Assembly (NCBI GenBank): GCA_964462985.1
Contig: CAYXAA010000003.1
Coordinates: 150,326-214,325 of the forward strand
DNA: 64,000 nt
Direction of reading: 5' to 3'
Origin: CAYXAA01 sp964462985
GTDB taxonomy: Bacteria; Pseudomonadota; Alphaproteobacteria; Rhizobiales; Stappiaceae
Shown here: positions 17,043-26,340 of the stretch, piece after piece
Layout of the letters: the number at the start of each line of letters is the position of its first letter
Numbering within the stretch: position 1 is the stretch's first letter
Program-made: the position numbers and the translations under genes
The notes under the pieces: generated by a model
Told to the model about the DNA's origin: nothing
Databases searched by the model: none
What the model saw: only the letters and a program-made list of their open reading frames with translations

Positions 17043-19055
17043 CTACGGCGTCAGATCCGCATGGGGAACGATGTCGGCATTGGAGGGTGCGGCGGCGGCG
17101 CTGGTCCCCTCTTCGGGCGACGGTGCGGTCTCCGAACAGACCGGTTCGCCATCGATGTGTCTCGGCCGGCAGTTCTCGATCACCGGTCGCGCGGAACCCG
17201 GCCTGGCTTCCCTGGCCGCTGTACCACCTCCGGCCTCGCCAAAGCGCGGAATACCTGGTGCAATCATCGGTGCAAACACCGTGCCGCCGACACCGAAGGG
17301 AAGTTCAACCTTCGGACGCAAGCGGTCATCATCAGACTCGTCCGAGAACAGTGAGGCCACGCCCTCCGCTTCCAGTTCGCCACGACTAAGACCACCCTTG
17401 CCCGAGAGGCTGATTTCGAACCGTTCGCCGATGATCTGCACGTCCCTGACACGGACGACGCCGGCACGAACATCAGCGGATGCGGCGGTTCGGTCGAAAT
17501 GGGTTCTTCCCGCCATCGGAATGAACGGCTTGCCATCGGCAATCAGCAGCGTTCCCTGAGCGACTCGCTCCAGCGTCGAAACGATGTCGGCCCCGCCGAT
17601 GCTGCCGTTGCGGATGTCAGCGGCGAAAGCGCCTTCAAGCGAGCCGACGATGGCGGAGACCGTATCGCCCTCCCCGGCAAGGTCGAGCTGTGCCGTGACG
17701 ATGCCCTCGGGCGGCTGGGTGCTGCCGATGAGCGCACTTCGCCCGCGAGACCAGAACGATGGATTGAACTCTTCCATCGATACAGCATCAAGCCGGCCGG
17801 AAAGCCGAACCCTGAGGCCGGAACCGGCCGGAGCCGCCGTCACTTTTCCGGCAACGGTGCCGCCGGCGATTTCAGCCTCGTTCAGCGCGAAGACGGCATG
17901 ACCGGCACGAACGAGCAGGCTCATATTCGCGTCCAGCAGATCGACGCCGCCAATCGAGACCTCGTCGATTGCGGCGCGCAGGTCGATACCGATACGGGGC
18001 AGCAAATCGGCCGAGACAGGGATATCCTCGATTTGGCCGGACCTCGCAGCGGCAAGCGCCCACAGGTAGGGCACAACGTCCAGATCGCCGATCGACAGGC
18101 TTCCACGCAGCAGGGCTTCCCGACCGTCGAGCTCAAAGGCGAGCGCTCCCTCCGCCTTGCTGCCGTTGAGATCCAATTTCACGCGCGATAGCCGCAGCCC
18201 GTCCTCGTCAAGATCGAACTGTCCGCGTATTTCAAGCGCGTTGAAAGGCGTCCTGTCGATCACCGGCGCGGTGATGTCTTCGACGAGACGCTGTGGCAGA
18301 GCATCGTTATCCGCGACCGCTTCGGGATCGCTGATCACCTGCCCCTGAGTGCCCCGGTCTTGCAAGTGGGGCGGTGACGGCCGCATCGAGAGTGTCAGAT
18401 GGCCACGATCCAGCGGCGGGATGCCGTCCTCTCCCGGCTCGTCGAACGCGACGTCCACATCCACCGTCTGCCCGCGCCATTCGAACGAGCCAAATGCCGC
18501 GGCGATACCCGCTACGCGATCCCAGCTTAAGTTCAGGTCGACGGACTGGAGCGCCTCCTGATGCCCGAACGGACAATCCGCAAGTCGGATTGCACCATCG
18601 CTCAGCACGACCTGGGTTAGGGCCGTACCGCTCCCTTCGGTGAGCAAACTGGCGAATACGTGCCTGACCCAGCCGGGAACGCAGCTCGAATCGGCATCGC
18701 CGCGGGCAAGGAGAATTTCCGGACCGGTAAGCGTCAGCGCGCCGACCTCGAGACGTCCGGAAAAGAGCGGAAGGAGTTTCAAGGAAGCCGTGAGGGACGG
18801 AATTCGGAGCTGAGACTGTTGACCGTCGACATCCGGAGAGATCTCGACATCCGTTACCGTGATCTCCGGCCAGGGCAGCATGGTCGCTCGCGGTTCACCG
18901 TGTATCGTCACGGCTGCGCCGCTCCAGGCGCTAAGTTTCTGCGTGAGCATGCTCGCTGCCATGCGGCTGGAGACACTGTGGGGGACGGCAGCAACCACCA
19001 CCACCGCGAGCATAGCGAACACGCCGGCAACGATGCTGACGACAAAACCTCTCAT
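17043..19055 (-). CDS. AsmA-like envelope protein
   Basis: A 670-residue protein with a single N-terminal membrane helix (about 5-27) and a long, mainly beta-rich region. The AsmA pattern is seen in VTIHGEPRATMLPWPEITVTDVEI near residue 55 and in repeated dVDLxGSxAEG-like blocks. AsmA-family proteins bridge the inner and outer membranes and are linked to lipid transport and outer-membrane homeostasis. ATG 19055 has GAGAGGG 5-6 nt upstream and is preferred to the GTG at 19082. It leads an operon with the DUF2723-like gene. Confidence 0.72.
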   Translation of the reverse strand: MRGFVVSIVAGVFAMLAVVVVAAVPHSVSSRMAASMLTQKLSAWSGAAVTIHGEPRATMLPWPEITVTDVEISPDVDGQQSQLRIPSLTASLKLLPLFSGRLEVGALTLTGPEILLARGDADSSCVPGWVRHVFASLLTEGSGTALTQVVLSDGAIRLADCPFGHQEALQSVDLNLSWDRVAGIAAAFGSFEWRGQTVDVDVAFDEPGEDGIPPLDRGHLTLSMRPSPPHLQDRGTQGQVISDPEAVADNDALPQRLVEDITAPVIDRTPFNALEIRGQFDLDEDGLRLSRVKLDLNGSKAEGALAFELDGREALLRGSLSIGDLDVVPYLWALAAARSGQIEDIPVSADLLPRIGIDLRAAIDEVSIGGVDLLDANMSLLVRAGHAVFALNEAEIAGGTVAGKVTAAPAGSGLRVRLSGRLDAVSMEEFNPSFWSRGRSALIGSTQPPEGIVTAQLDLAGEGDTVSAIVGSLEGAFAADIRNGSIGGADIVSTLERVAQGTLLIADGKPFIPMAGRTHFDRTAASADVRAGVVRVRDVQIIGERFEISLSGKGGLSRGELEAEGVASLFSDESDDDRLRPKVELPFGVGGTVFAPMIAPGIPRFGEAGGGTAAREARPGSARPVIENCRPRHIDGEPVCSETAPSPEEGTSAAAAPSNADIVPHADLTP

Positions 19056-19435
19056 GACGGCCCTCTCGCGCCGCCCAGCCACCTGCAGGTTAGATCAAGG
19101 GAAAGTGCAAATTATGGTCGACTGCGGGCATCATGAGTGCGCTTCCCCTGAAAAATCCGGCATCTTTAAAGGGGAACACTCTCGATTACCCATGCGAATT
19201 CAACCACTGGTAGCCGTTCTCCGTTCTACAGCTAAGTCAAATCTGGCATAAATTTGGCGCGGGCATCAGCGAGAGACGCACTGTCCCCCTTCGCCCGCGC
19301 CGAACACTTCCCCGGCAGATATCGGGAGCATCATCCCGGATCACGTGCACCACAAATGCTTATCACAACCCAGGATGACGCCTGTCTCGAATGTGTTCTC
19401 AAGGGCCCTGGCAAGGGCCGGCATAGCATAATGGT
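19056..19435. other. 380-bp noncoding region
   Basis: No supported gene. It should hold the AsmA promoter and the end of the aminotransferase transcript; a small hairpin (GGCCCT/AGGGCC, 19404-19419) without a T-run follows the aminotransferase stop. A 61-codon open frame on the plus strand here has no family resemblance. Confidence 0.55.
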
Positions 19436-20806
19436 CTAGCCGAGAACTTCCTTCACCGCTTCAGCAGTCTTGCCGACGACCTCGTCGGCCTCGGCCTTCG
19501 ACAGGCAGAGCGGGGGCGCAAACCCGAGGATATCACCCTGCGGCATGGCCCGGGCGATCACGCCGCGCTTCGAAAGCGCGGCGGCGATCTGCGGCCCGAC
19601 CTTCCGCGCCGGGTCGAAGAAGACGCGGCCCGACTTGTCTTCGACGAACTCGACCGCCGCCAGCATGCCCTCGCCACGCACGTCGCCGACATTTGCGTGA
19701 TCGCCGAGCGCCGCCTTCAGGCCAGCATTGAAATAGGCACCGACCGTGCCGGCGTTTTCCACGAGGCCGAGCGTGTCGATCAGCTTCAGGTTGGCGACAC
19801 CCGCGGCCGCGCCGATCGGATGGGCCGAATACGTCCAGCCGTGGCCGATCGCGCCGTACGTGTCGGTGCCCTGCTCCAGCACCTTCCACACCTTTTCGGA
19901 GATGATCGAGCCGGACAGCGGCGCATAGGCCGAGGTCAGGCCCTTGGCGATGGTGATGATGTCGGCCTCGATGCCATAGTGATCGGAGCCGAACATCGAT
20001 CCGAGACGACCAAAGCCGGTGACGACCTCGTCGGCGATCATCAGGATGTCGTGCTTCTTCAGGACCGCACCGATTGCTTCCCAGTAGCCATTCGGCGGCG
20101 GCACGATACCGCCGGTACCGAGCACCGGCTCACCGATGAAGGCGGCGATGGTTTCGGCACCTTCTCGATCGATCAGGCTTTCCAGTTCGGCCACGCAATG
20201 GGCGACGAAGTCGGCCTCGCTCATGGCGAGATCGGGACGACGGAAATAGATCGGTGCCTCGGTGTGCAGCACCTGGGAAAGCGGCAGATCGAACTTCTTG
20301 TGGAACAGCTCGAGTCCGGTAAGGGATCCGGTCATCAGACCCGAGCCGTGATATCCACGCCAGCGCGAGATGATCTTCTTCTTCTGCGGCCGGCCGAGGA
20401 TGTTGTTGTAGTACCAGACCAGCTTGATGTTGGTCTCGTTGGCGTCCGAGCCCGAAAGTCCGAAGTAGACCTTCGACATGTTTTTCGGCGCCCGGTCGAG
20501 GATCATCCTGGCGAGCGTGATCGATGCTTCCGTGCCGTGGCCGACATAGGCGTGGTAGTAGGCTAGCTCCTTGGCCTGCGCTGCGATCGCCTCGGCAATC
20601 TCCGGCCGGCCGTAGCCGACGTTGACGCAATAAAGCCCGGCAAAGGCATCGAGCAACCGGTTGCCATCCCGATCCTCGATATGAACGCCCGAGCCGCCGG
20701 TGATAATCCGGCTCGGTGTTTCGCCGCGGGCGTGCTGAGCAAGATGCGTCGAGGGATGGAAGAAGGCCTCGCGATCCCACTTTGCAAGCTGGTCGTTGGT
20801 AAGCAT
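19436..20806 (-). CDS. doeD: class III PLP aminotransferase, likely L-2,4-diaminobutyrate transaminase of ectoine breakdown
   Basis: A 456-residue fold-type I aminotransferase with the PLP region IADEVVTGFGRLG (Asp contacts the pyridine ring) and the lysine in TIAKGLTSAYAP that forms the Schiff base. The sequence is closest in style to the 'aspartate aminotransferase family' enzymes that act on omega-amino groups. In ectoine clusters this position (asnC-ssd-atf) holds the transaminase that converts 2,4-diaminobutyrate to aspartate semialdehyde. AAGGAG lies 7 nt before the ATG. Substrate assignment rests on context. Confidence 0.78.
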   Translation of the reverse strand: MLTNDQLAKWDREAFFHPSTHLAQHARGETPSRIITGGSGVHIEDRDGNRLLDAFAGLYCVNVGYGRPEIAEAIAAQAKELAYYHAYVGHGTEASITLARMILDRAPKNMSKVYFGLSGSDANETNIKLVWYYNNILGRPQKKKIISRWRGYHGSGLMTGSLTGLELFHKKFDLPLSQVLHTEAPIYFRRPDLAMSEADFVAHCVAELESLIDREGAETIAAFIGEPVLGTGGIVPPPNGYWEAIGAVLKKHDILMIADEVVTGFGRLGSMFGSDHYGIEADIITIAKGLTSAYAPLSGSIISEKVWKVLEQGTDTYGAIGHGWTYSAHPIGAAAGVANLKLIDTLGLVENAGTVGAYFNAGLKAALGDHANVGDVRGEGMLAAVEFVEDKSGRVFFDPARKVGPQIAAALSKRGVIARAMPQGDILGFAPPLCLSKAEADEVVGKTAEAVKEVLG

Positions 20807-20871
20807 CTGAAACTCCTTATTTTAGGCGCGACCATGAAAGCATCCGAACGCGCCGCTCATATCCCGGCCGT

Positions 20872-22050
20872 TCAAACGGCCGGCTGCGTCAATGTGCAAT
20901 CACCCGCTTTGACGATTGGGCCGAACCCCGTTTCGGTAAGAACCTCGGCCCCGCCTTCCGTAAGCAGCACCGGGTTTGACAGGAAGTAATCTCCCTGTCC
21001 GGTTCCCATCAGCCAGGACAGCACGTGAAAGCTCATGCCGGCCTCGAGCGTGAGGTCGCTACCAGCGCGAAGCCCGGTGACGGTAGGGCCGCCCGTCCAG
21101 GACGGCGGCTGACCGATGCCGACAACATAGCCGCAATGGTGGCGGCTGTAGTGGTCAAGGCCCGCTGCGTCGACGACGTTCTGCCAGGCACGATAGACCG
21201 AATCGGCGGTCGTCCCGGGCCGGAGGGCGGCCACAACCGCATCGAACGCAGTCTTGGCAACCTCGGCCATCCTGGCATCCTCGGGACGGATGCCCCCGGG
21301 GTGCACCAGCCGACCGATTGGCGCGTGATAGCGAAAGACGCAGCCGGATAGTTCGAGGAAAACCGGCTCTCCCCTTCGGTACGTGCCCTCGCCCCAGGTG
21401 GCGTGCTCTTCGCCGAGGCGCGAGGCCGGACGAATGAAGGGGCCGAAGCCTGGCGGATGCCCGCCCGCCCGGGTCATCGCCGCGAGACAGACAGCCGCGA
21501 CCTCCCGTTCGGGCACGCCTTCGTCAATCGCTTCGATCGCCGCCCCCACCGCGGCGTCAGTGACCTTCGCTGCGCGGCGCAAAAGCGCCTGCTCCGCCGG
21601 CGACTTGACCAGCCTTAGCCGCTCGACCGCGCCGGTGACGTCTTGCCAGCTGACGTTGGGAGCGCCCGCCTTGAGGCGCTCGGCTGAACCATGCGACAGC
21701 CCTGAAGACCAGTTCTCAAGACCGACATGACGCAGCTTCATCTCGTGGAGGAGACGCGCTGCGAGATCGGCCGCCGTCTCGCTGTCGGAATGGCCGCGGA
21801 AGGCGGCATTGCGCACAAATCGTTCAATCGTCACCCGTTCCATCGCCCGCGTCACCAGCACTGGCTCGCCGTCGGACGGAACGATCAGGAAATGCGGGGC
21901 GAAGTAGCCCCAATGATCCAGCCCGGTCAGATAGAAGATGTTCTCAGGAGACGAGATCAGCGCCGCGTCGAGCCCGCGAGAACCGAGTAGCACTCGAAGC
22001 GCACTGGTGCGCGCTGCAAGTTCGTCGTCATCGAACGGATTGCAGAACAT
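20872..22050 (-). CDS. creatinase-like M24 family hydrolase, second copy in the ectoine locus
   Basis: A 392-residue protein with an N-terminal creatinase domain (SSPENIFYLTGLDHWGYFAPHF) and a pita-bread C-terminal domain. The usual metal-binding Asp-Asp block is replaced by FLELSGCVFRYHAPIGR, as in metal-free creatinase/ectoine-hydrolase relatives. It begins 4 bp after the dehydrogenase stop and precedes the aminotransferase, so it belongs to the same operon. A second M24 protein (29645-30829) fits EutD/DoeA better, so this copy may act on hydroxyectoine, on an alternative intermediate, or on another cyclic amidine. Confidence 0.72.
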   Translation of the reverse strand: MFCNPFDDDELAARTSALRVLLGSRGLDAALISSPENIFYLTGLDHWGYFAPHFLIVPSDGEPVLVTRAMERVTIERFVRNAAFRGHSDSETAADLAARLLHEMKLRHVGLENWSSGLSHGSAERLKAGAPNVSWQDVTGAVERLRLVKSPAEQALLRRAAKVTDAAVGAAIEAIDEGVPEREVAAVCLAAMTRAGGHPPGFGPFIRPASRLGEEHATWGEGTYRRGEPVFLELSGCVFRYHAPIGRLVHPGGIRPEDARMAEVAKTAFDAVVAALRPGTTADSVYRAWQNVVDAAGLDHYSRHHCGYVVGIGQPPSWTGGPTVTGLRAGSDLTLEAGMSFHVLSWLMGTGQGDYFLSNPVLLTEGGAEVLTETGFGPIVKAGDCTLTQPAV

Positions 22051-22054
22051 CTCC

Positions 22055-23548
22055 TCAGGCCCAGTCGCGGCAGACGTATTTGACTTCCATGAACGCCTCC
22101 ATGCCGAGCCGGGCCCCCTCCCGGCCTATGCCGGACTGTTTGAAGCCGCCGAACGGAATCGGCGCGCCGGTGACCTTGGTGCGATTAACCGCCACCATGC
22201 CGAATTGGAGCGCCCGGCTCGCGCGGTAGATGCGGCGAGGATCCTGGGTGTGGAGATAGGCGACCAGCCCGTATTCCGTCGCATTCGCCCGCGCCAGCGC
22301 CTCCTCCTCCGTGTCGAAGGACGTCAGCGCCGCGACAGGGCCGAACGTCTCTTCGTGCATGATGAGGGCATCGGCCGGCACATCGGCGAGCACCGTTGGC
22401 TCGTAGAACAGCGGCCCGGCTCCGTGGCGCTTGCCGCCGGTCAGCAGCGTCGCGCCCTTCGCCAGCGCGTCGGCGACATGAGCTTCCTGCTTTTGCACCG
22501 CCTTTTCGTTCATCAACGGGCCGATGTCGCGGTCCTCGCGCCCCGGGCCGACTCGGAGCGCGGCGGTTGCCGCGGCGAACTTGGTGGCAAAGGCCTGATA
22601 AACTGGACGTTCGATAAAGAAGCGGTTGGCGCCGAGGCAATCCTGTCCGGAGGTGGCGAATTTCGCCTTTATCGCCTCTTCGACCGCCTGATCCAGGTCG
22701 GCGTCGGAAAAGACCAGGAACGGCGCATGGCCGCCAAGCTCCATGACGAGCCGCTTCATGGTTTGGGCGCACTGGCCGTAGAGTAGCCGGCCGACCTCGG
22801 TTGACCCGGTGAAGGACAGCGCCCGCACCCGCGTGTCCTTTGTCCATGGCCCGACCACTTCCGGAGCACTGCCGGTCACGACGTTGAAGACGCCGGCCGG
22901 AATGCCGGCTCGCTCGGCGAGTTCGGCAAGCGCCAGGGCCGAATAAGGCGTCTCCGCGGATGGATGGACCACGACAGTACAACCGGCGGCGAGGGCCGCG
23001 GCGGCCTTGCGGGTGATCATGGCGGAGGGAAAGTTCCATGGTGTCACCAGCGCCGCCACACCGAGCGGCTCGCGCCATACCTCCATCTCCGCGTCCGGCA
23101 GATGCGAGGTTACGCTCTCGATGTTCGGCCGCTTCGCCTCCTCGGCGTAGAACTCGACGAACGAGGCGGCATAGTCGATCTCGCCGCGGGCCTCGGAGAG
23201 CGGCTTGCCCTGCTCCTGGGTCATGATCTGCGCCAGGTCCTCGCGCGACGCGGCCATCAGCTCGAACCAGCGCCGAAGCAGCTTCGAGCGTTCCTGCGGC
23301 AACAGTCCCGCCCAGGCTGCAAACGCCGCCGCGGCCGCATCGACCGCCTTCACGCTCTCCTCCGCCGAAAGCTGCGCCACGTGGCCGAGTTCTGCGCCGG
23401 TCGCCGGATCGGTCACGGCAAAGCTGGCACCGCCCGCCGCCGCTGTCCAGCGCCCGCCGACATAGGCAAAGGATTTGACGAGGCCAACGTCGGAAATGTC
23501 GGCAAACCCCAACGGCTCCGACCGCATGCGTTCTACCGCCTGGACCAT
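22055..23548 (-). CDS. doeC: NAD(P)-dependent semialdehyde dehydrogenase
   Basis: A 497-residue aldehyde dehydrogenase with TPWNFPSAMITRK (cofactor site), the general-base glutamate in MELGGHAPF and the catalytic cysteine in SGQDCLGANRF. It resembles succinate-semialdehyde dehydrogenases. In ectoine clusters the ssd/doeC product oxidises L-aspartate semialdehyde to aspartate. The neighbours (asnC upstream, M24 and transaminase downstream) support that role over succinate semialdehyde. Confidence 0.8.
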   Translation of the reverse strand: MVQAVERMRSEPLGFADISDVGLVKSFAYVGGRWTAAAGGASFAVTDPATGAELGHVAQLSAEESVKAVDAAAAAFAAWAGLLPQERSKLLRRWFELMAASREDLAQIMTQEQGKPLSEARGEIDYAASFVEFYAEEAKRPNIESVTSHLPDAEMEVWREPLGVAALVTPWNFPSAMITRKAAAALAAGCTVVVHPSAETPYSALALAELAERAGIPAGVFNVVTGSAPEVVGPWTKDTRVRALSFTGSTEVGRLLYGQCAQTMKRLVMELGGHAPFLVFSDADLDQAVEEAIKAKFATSGQDCLGANRFFIERPVYQAFATKFAAATAALRVGPGREDRDIGPLMNEKAVQKQEAHVADALAKGATLLTGGKRHGAGPLFYEPTVLADVPADALIMHEETFGPVAALTSFDTEEEALARANATEYGLVAYLHTQDPRRIYRASRALQFGMVAVNRTKVTGAPIPFGGFKQSGIGREGARLGMEAFMEVKYVCRDWA

Positions 23549-23634
23549 GACAGTTCTCCACCCGAATGATCTGCGACGATCGTGCCGTCAGTCCGGCAGA
23601 GATAATCTCCAAACTCAGCCAGCCGGCGGAAAGA

Positions 23635-24141
23635 TCATCCGGACTTGGTCGCCGTCGCAGACGGTTCGCCGAGGAGGGCGGCAAAGGGCGGCGGACCGTT
23701 GGTCTTAACCGCCTTGGTCACGATGTAGCTGTAGTAGCGTGTCACGCCGATCCGCCGTGCCAGAAGCTCGTCGATCAGCCGCTGGTAGAGGTCGATGTCG
23801 CGCGTTGTGACCTGCATCAGGTAGTCGAACCCGCCGCCGAGAGCCCAGCAGGCAGTGATTTCCTCGAAACCGGCCACCGTGCGCTCGAATGCCTGGAAAT
23901 CCTCCGTCCGATGCTGGCCGAGTTCGACCGTCACGAACACCGTGACCGACGGACCGATGAGGTTAAGCGCAATGTCCGCGTGATAGCCGCGAATGACGCC
24001 GGCCGCCTCCAGCCGCCTCAGCCGTTCCCAGCAAGGCGTTGCCGTCAGATTCACGCGTGCCGCAAGATCCACCTTGGAGATCCGCCCCTCGCGGGCGAGT
24101 ACCGAAAGGATCTTGATGTCGCGGTCGTCGAGCTTGAGCAT
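23635..24141 (-). CDS. asnC: Lrp/AsnC family regulator of ectoine catabolism
   Basis: A 168-residue Lrp/AsnC protein: winged helix-turn-helix at about residues 4-60 (LDDRDIKILSVLAREGRISKVDLA, TPCWERLRRLEAAGVI) and a C-terminal RAM/effector domain. AsnC/DoeX regulators are a regular part of ectoine-degradation clusters and are thought to sense pathway intermediates. It lies between eutC and the dehydrogenase on the same strand. Its C-terminal tail is a little longer than in typical AsnC proteins. Confidence 0.83.
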   Translation of the reverse strand: MLKLDDRDIKILSVLAREGRISKVDLAARVNLTATPCWERLRRLEAAGVIRGYHADIALNLIGPSVTVFVTVELGQHRTEDFQAFERTVAGFEEITACWALGGGFDYLMQVTTRDIDLYQRLIDELLARRIGVTRYYSYIVTKAVKTNGPPPFAALLGEPSATATKSG

Positions 24142-24180
24142 TGCCGCCCGGCCTTCCTGCCCCGCCGTTCCCGGGACCCC

Positions 24181-25173
24181 CTAAGTCTTGATCAGCGATC
24201 CGACACCGGCTGTGCGGCAGCGCTCTGCGGCATAGGTCGCGATCGCCGTGTCCTGAGCGCCGGTCCCCGTGAGGTCGCAGATCGTAACGTCGTCGTCCGA
24301 GCGTCGTGCCATCACGTCGCCCGTTACCACGGCCCCGAGTTCAGCCGGGGCCGCCCCGGTCCAAGCACCCGCCGCAAGCGCCGCCCTGAGTTCTCCGAGC
24401 TTCTCGCACTGGCTCACCCGATCGCAGATGTATGCCGTTGCCGCCGCAAGCGCCGCCGGATCGATTTCGTTTTTGTCGTGCTGGTCGGATCCCATCGCCG
24501 TGACGTGCAGTCCGGGATGCAGCCACTCCGCCTTGAGGATCGGCTCGCGTGCCGGCGTTGTCGTCACGACGAGCTGGCTTTGTGCCACCAGCCGCGCCGG
24601 ATCCGTCTCGGCCCGCGCCTTGACCTTGAGTCGAGCGGAAATATCCGCAGCGCAGGCTTTCGCCTTGGCCGAATCGCGCCCCCAGACCAGCACCTCCTCG
24701 AACGGTCGCACCAGATGCGCCGCCTCGATCTGCAGCCGCGCCTGCACGCCCGTGCCCATGACGCCGGCAGTCGTTATCCGGCTCGGAGCCATGTGCCGTG
24801 CCGCGACGGCACCAGCCGCCGCCGTTCGCACGTCCGTCAGGTACCCATTGTCGAGGAAAAGCGCCTCGACCAGGCCGGTCCTGGCAGAAAACAGGATCAT
24901 CAGTCCGTTGAGACTCGGCAGCCCAAGCTTGGGATTGTCGAAGAAGCCCGGGCTCACCTTGATGGCGAAACCGGAAAAGCCCGGCAGCCACGCCGTCTTG
25001 ACGTCGACCTCCCCGTTCGCCTCCGGGATCGCCATGGAGAGGATCGGGGGCATCACCACCTTGCCGGTTGCCAGCGCCTTGAACGCGCCCTCAACCACGT
25101 CGACCGCGGCGACATCGAGACCGACCACCTTGCGCAGCTCGGCCTCCGTGACGACGGCGATGTCATGCGCCAT
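24181..25173 (-). CDS. eutC: EutC, ornithine cyclodeaminase/mu-crystallin family protein
   Basis: A 330-residue NAD-binding protein with the family Rossmann motif GVMGTGVQARLQIEAA and the upstream LTDVRTAAAGAVAARHM block. In ectoine users EutC sits with EutB and is thought to help convert hydroxyectoine to ectoine. The start overlaps the eutB 3' end by 11 bp, showing coupling. The specific gene name depends on the eutB-eutC pairing and the adjacent ehu transporter. Confidence 0.82.
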   Translation of the reverse strand: MAHDIAVVTEAELRKVVGLDVAAVDVVEGAFKALATGKVVMPPILSMAIPEANGEVDVKTAWLPGFSGFAIKVSPGFFDNPKLGLPSLNGLMILFSARTGLVEALFLDNGYLTDVRTAAAGAVAARHMAPSRITTAGVMGTGVQARLQIEAAHLVRPFEEVLVWGRDSAKAKACAADISARLKVKARAETDPARLVAQSQLVVTTTPAREPILKAEWLHPGLHVTAMGSDQHDKNEIDPAALAAATAYICDRVSQCEKLGELRAALAAGAWTGAAPAELGAVVTGDVMARRSDDDVTICDLTGTGAQDTAIATYAAERCRTAGVGSLIKT

Positions 25174-26170
25174 AGCGCGCTCCTTTCAGCGTCCGATCAC
25201 CGAGCATGAGGTCCTCACCGGTCACAACGCGGGTGAACACTTCCATATCGACGTTGCGGCCGGTGACGATCGTCGCGATCGGCCCGTCGCAAGCCGGCAG
25301 CTTGCCGGCAAGCAGTGCGGCGTGACCGACGCAACTCGCCCCTTCCGCCACCATGCGCTCCTCGTAGTAAACCGCCTGCATCGCCCGATAGATTTCCTCC
25401 TCCGTGACGAGCACGACATCGTCGAGATACCGACGGCAAAGCTCGAAGGTGAGCTTGTTCTTGAGCCCGATACCACCGCCGAGACTATCGGCGAGGCTCG
25501 GCACTTCCTCGACCTCGACCGGGCGCCCGGCCTTGAGCGAGGCATGCATTGCCGCGCCGCGGTCCATCGTGACGCCGACGACCTTGATGGCCGGATTGAT
25601 GCTCTTTGCCGCCAGCGCCACGCCGCCGGCGAGCCCGCCGCCCGACAGCGGCACCAGAACCATCCCGACCTCGGGACAGTCCTCCAGGATCTCGAGGCCG
25701 ATCGTTCCCTGGCCGGCGATCACATGCGGATCGTCGAACGGCGAGACCTCAATGAGGCCTTCGGCCTCGCAGAGCCGGATGCTCTCAGCGTGGGCCTCGT
25801 CCTGCGACTTGCCGGTAATTCGGATATCGGCCCCGAGCGCACGGATACCTTGGACCTTCGCCTCCGGCACCAGCGACGACATGCAGACCACCGCACGAAA
25901 GCCCCGGGCCCTGGCAGCATAGGCGACACCGCGGCCGTGGTTGCCAGTCGAGCAGCATGTCACTCCCGTCGTCTCCGCCGGGAGCCGGTTCACCGCGTTG
26001 ACCGCTCCGCGCAGCTTGAAGGCGCCGACCGGCTGCGTCGTCTCCAGCTTCATCAGGAACGCCTGCCCGGCGCGCTCCGTCATCGCGGCTGATGGCACCA
26101 GAGGCGTGCGAACCGCCGTCCCGGCAATGGCTTTACGGGCGGCAAGGACGTCGGCGAGGGTGACGGTCAT
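25163..26170 (-). CDS. eutB: EutB, threonine dehydratase-like PLP enzyme
   Basis: A 335-residue fold-type II PLP enzyme with the Schiff-base lysine in VGAFKLRGAVN, the STGNHGRGVAYAA substrate loop and the glycine-rich phosphate loop SGGGLAGG. EutB is the serine/threonine-dehydratase-like member of hydroxyectoine use, proposed to dehydrate the hydroxylated ring compound. It is followed by eutC and preceded by ehuA. EutA, the racemase-like third member present in rhizobial clusters, is missing from this window. Confidence 0.83.
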   Translation of the reverse strand: MTVTLADVLAARKAIAGTAVRTPLVPSAAMTERAGQAFLMKLETTQPVGAFKLRGAVNAVNRLPAETTGVTCCSTGNHGRGVAYAARARGFRAVVCMSSLVPEAKVQGIRALGADIRITGKSQDEAHAESIRLCEAEGLIEVSPFDDPHVIAGQGTIGLEILEDCPEVGMVLVPLSGGGLAGGVALAAKSINPAIKVVGVTMDRGAAMHASLKAGRPVEVEEVPSLADSLGGGIGLKNKLTFELCRRYLDDVVLVTEEEIYRAMQAVYYEERMVAEGASCVGHAALLAGKLPACDGPIATIVTGRNVDMEVFTRVVTGEDLMLGDRTLKGARYGA

Positions 26171-26224
26171 GGCACGGCTACTTCACTGGACTAAGGCCGG
26201 GATTGGCCGGACCCGGAGAGGCAG

Positions 26225-26268
26225 CCCTCATCCGACCCTTCGGGCCACCTTCTCGCTAAGGGAGAAGG
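26225..26268. repeat. intergenic palindromic repeat of the rhizobial type
   Basis: The ehuA-eutB gap carries CCCTCATCC, GACCCTTCGGGCC and a 7-bp inverted repeat CCTTCTC/GAGAAGG. This composition matches a dispersed palindromic intergenic element common in Rhizobiales. A related stem occurs at 30894-30920. Membership in a repeat family is inferred from only these two local copies. Confidence 0.5.
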
Positions 26269-26340
26269 GGATCCTGTCGTATGGCATTATCGGCCCCTCT
26301 CCGCTTGGGCTGAAGACGAGCTTTCCTTACGCTTCCCCCA

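Noticed and set aside
19254..19439. 61-codon plus-strand frame downstream of the aminotransferase
   Set aside because: No ribosome site, no family resemblance, and it overlaps the aminotransferase 3' end.
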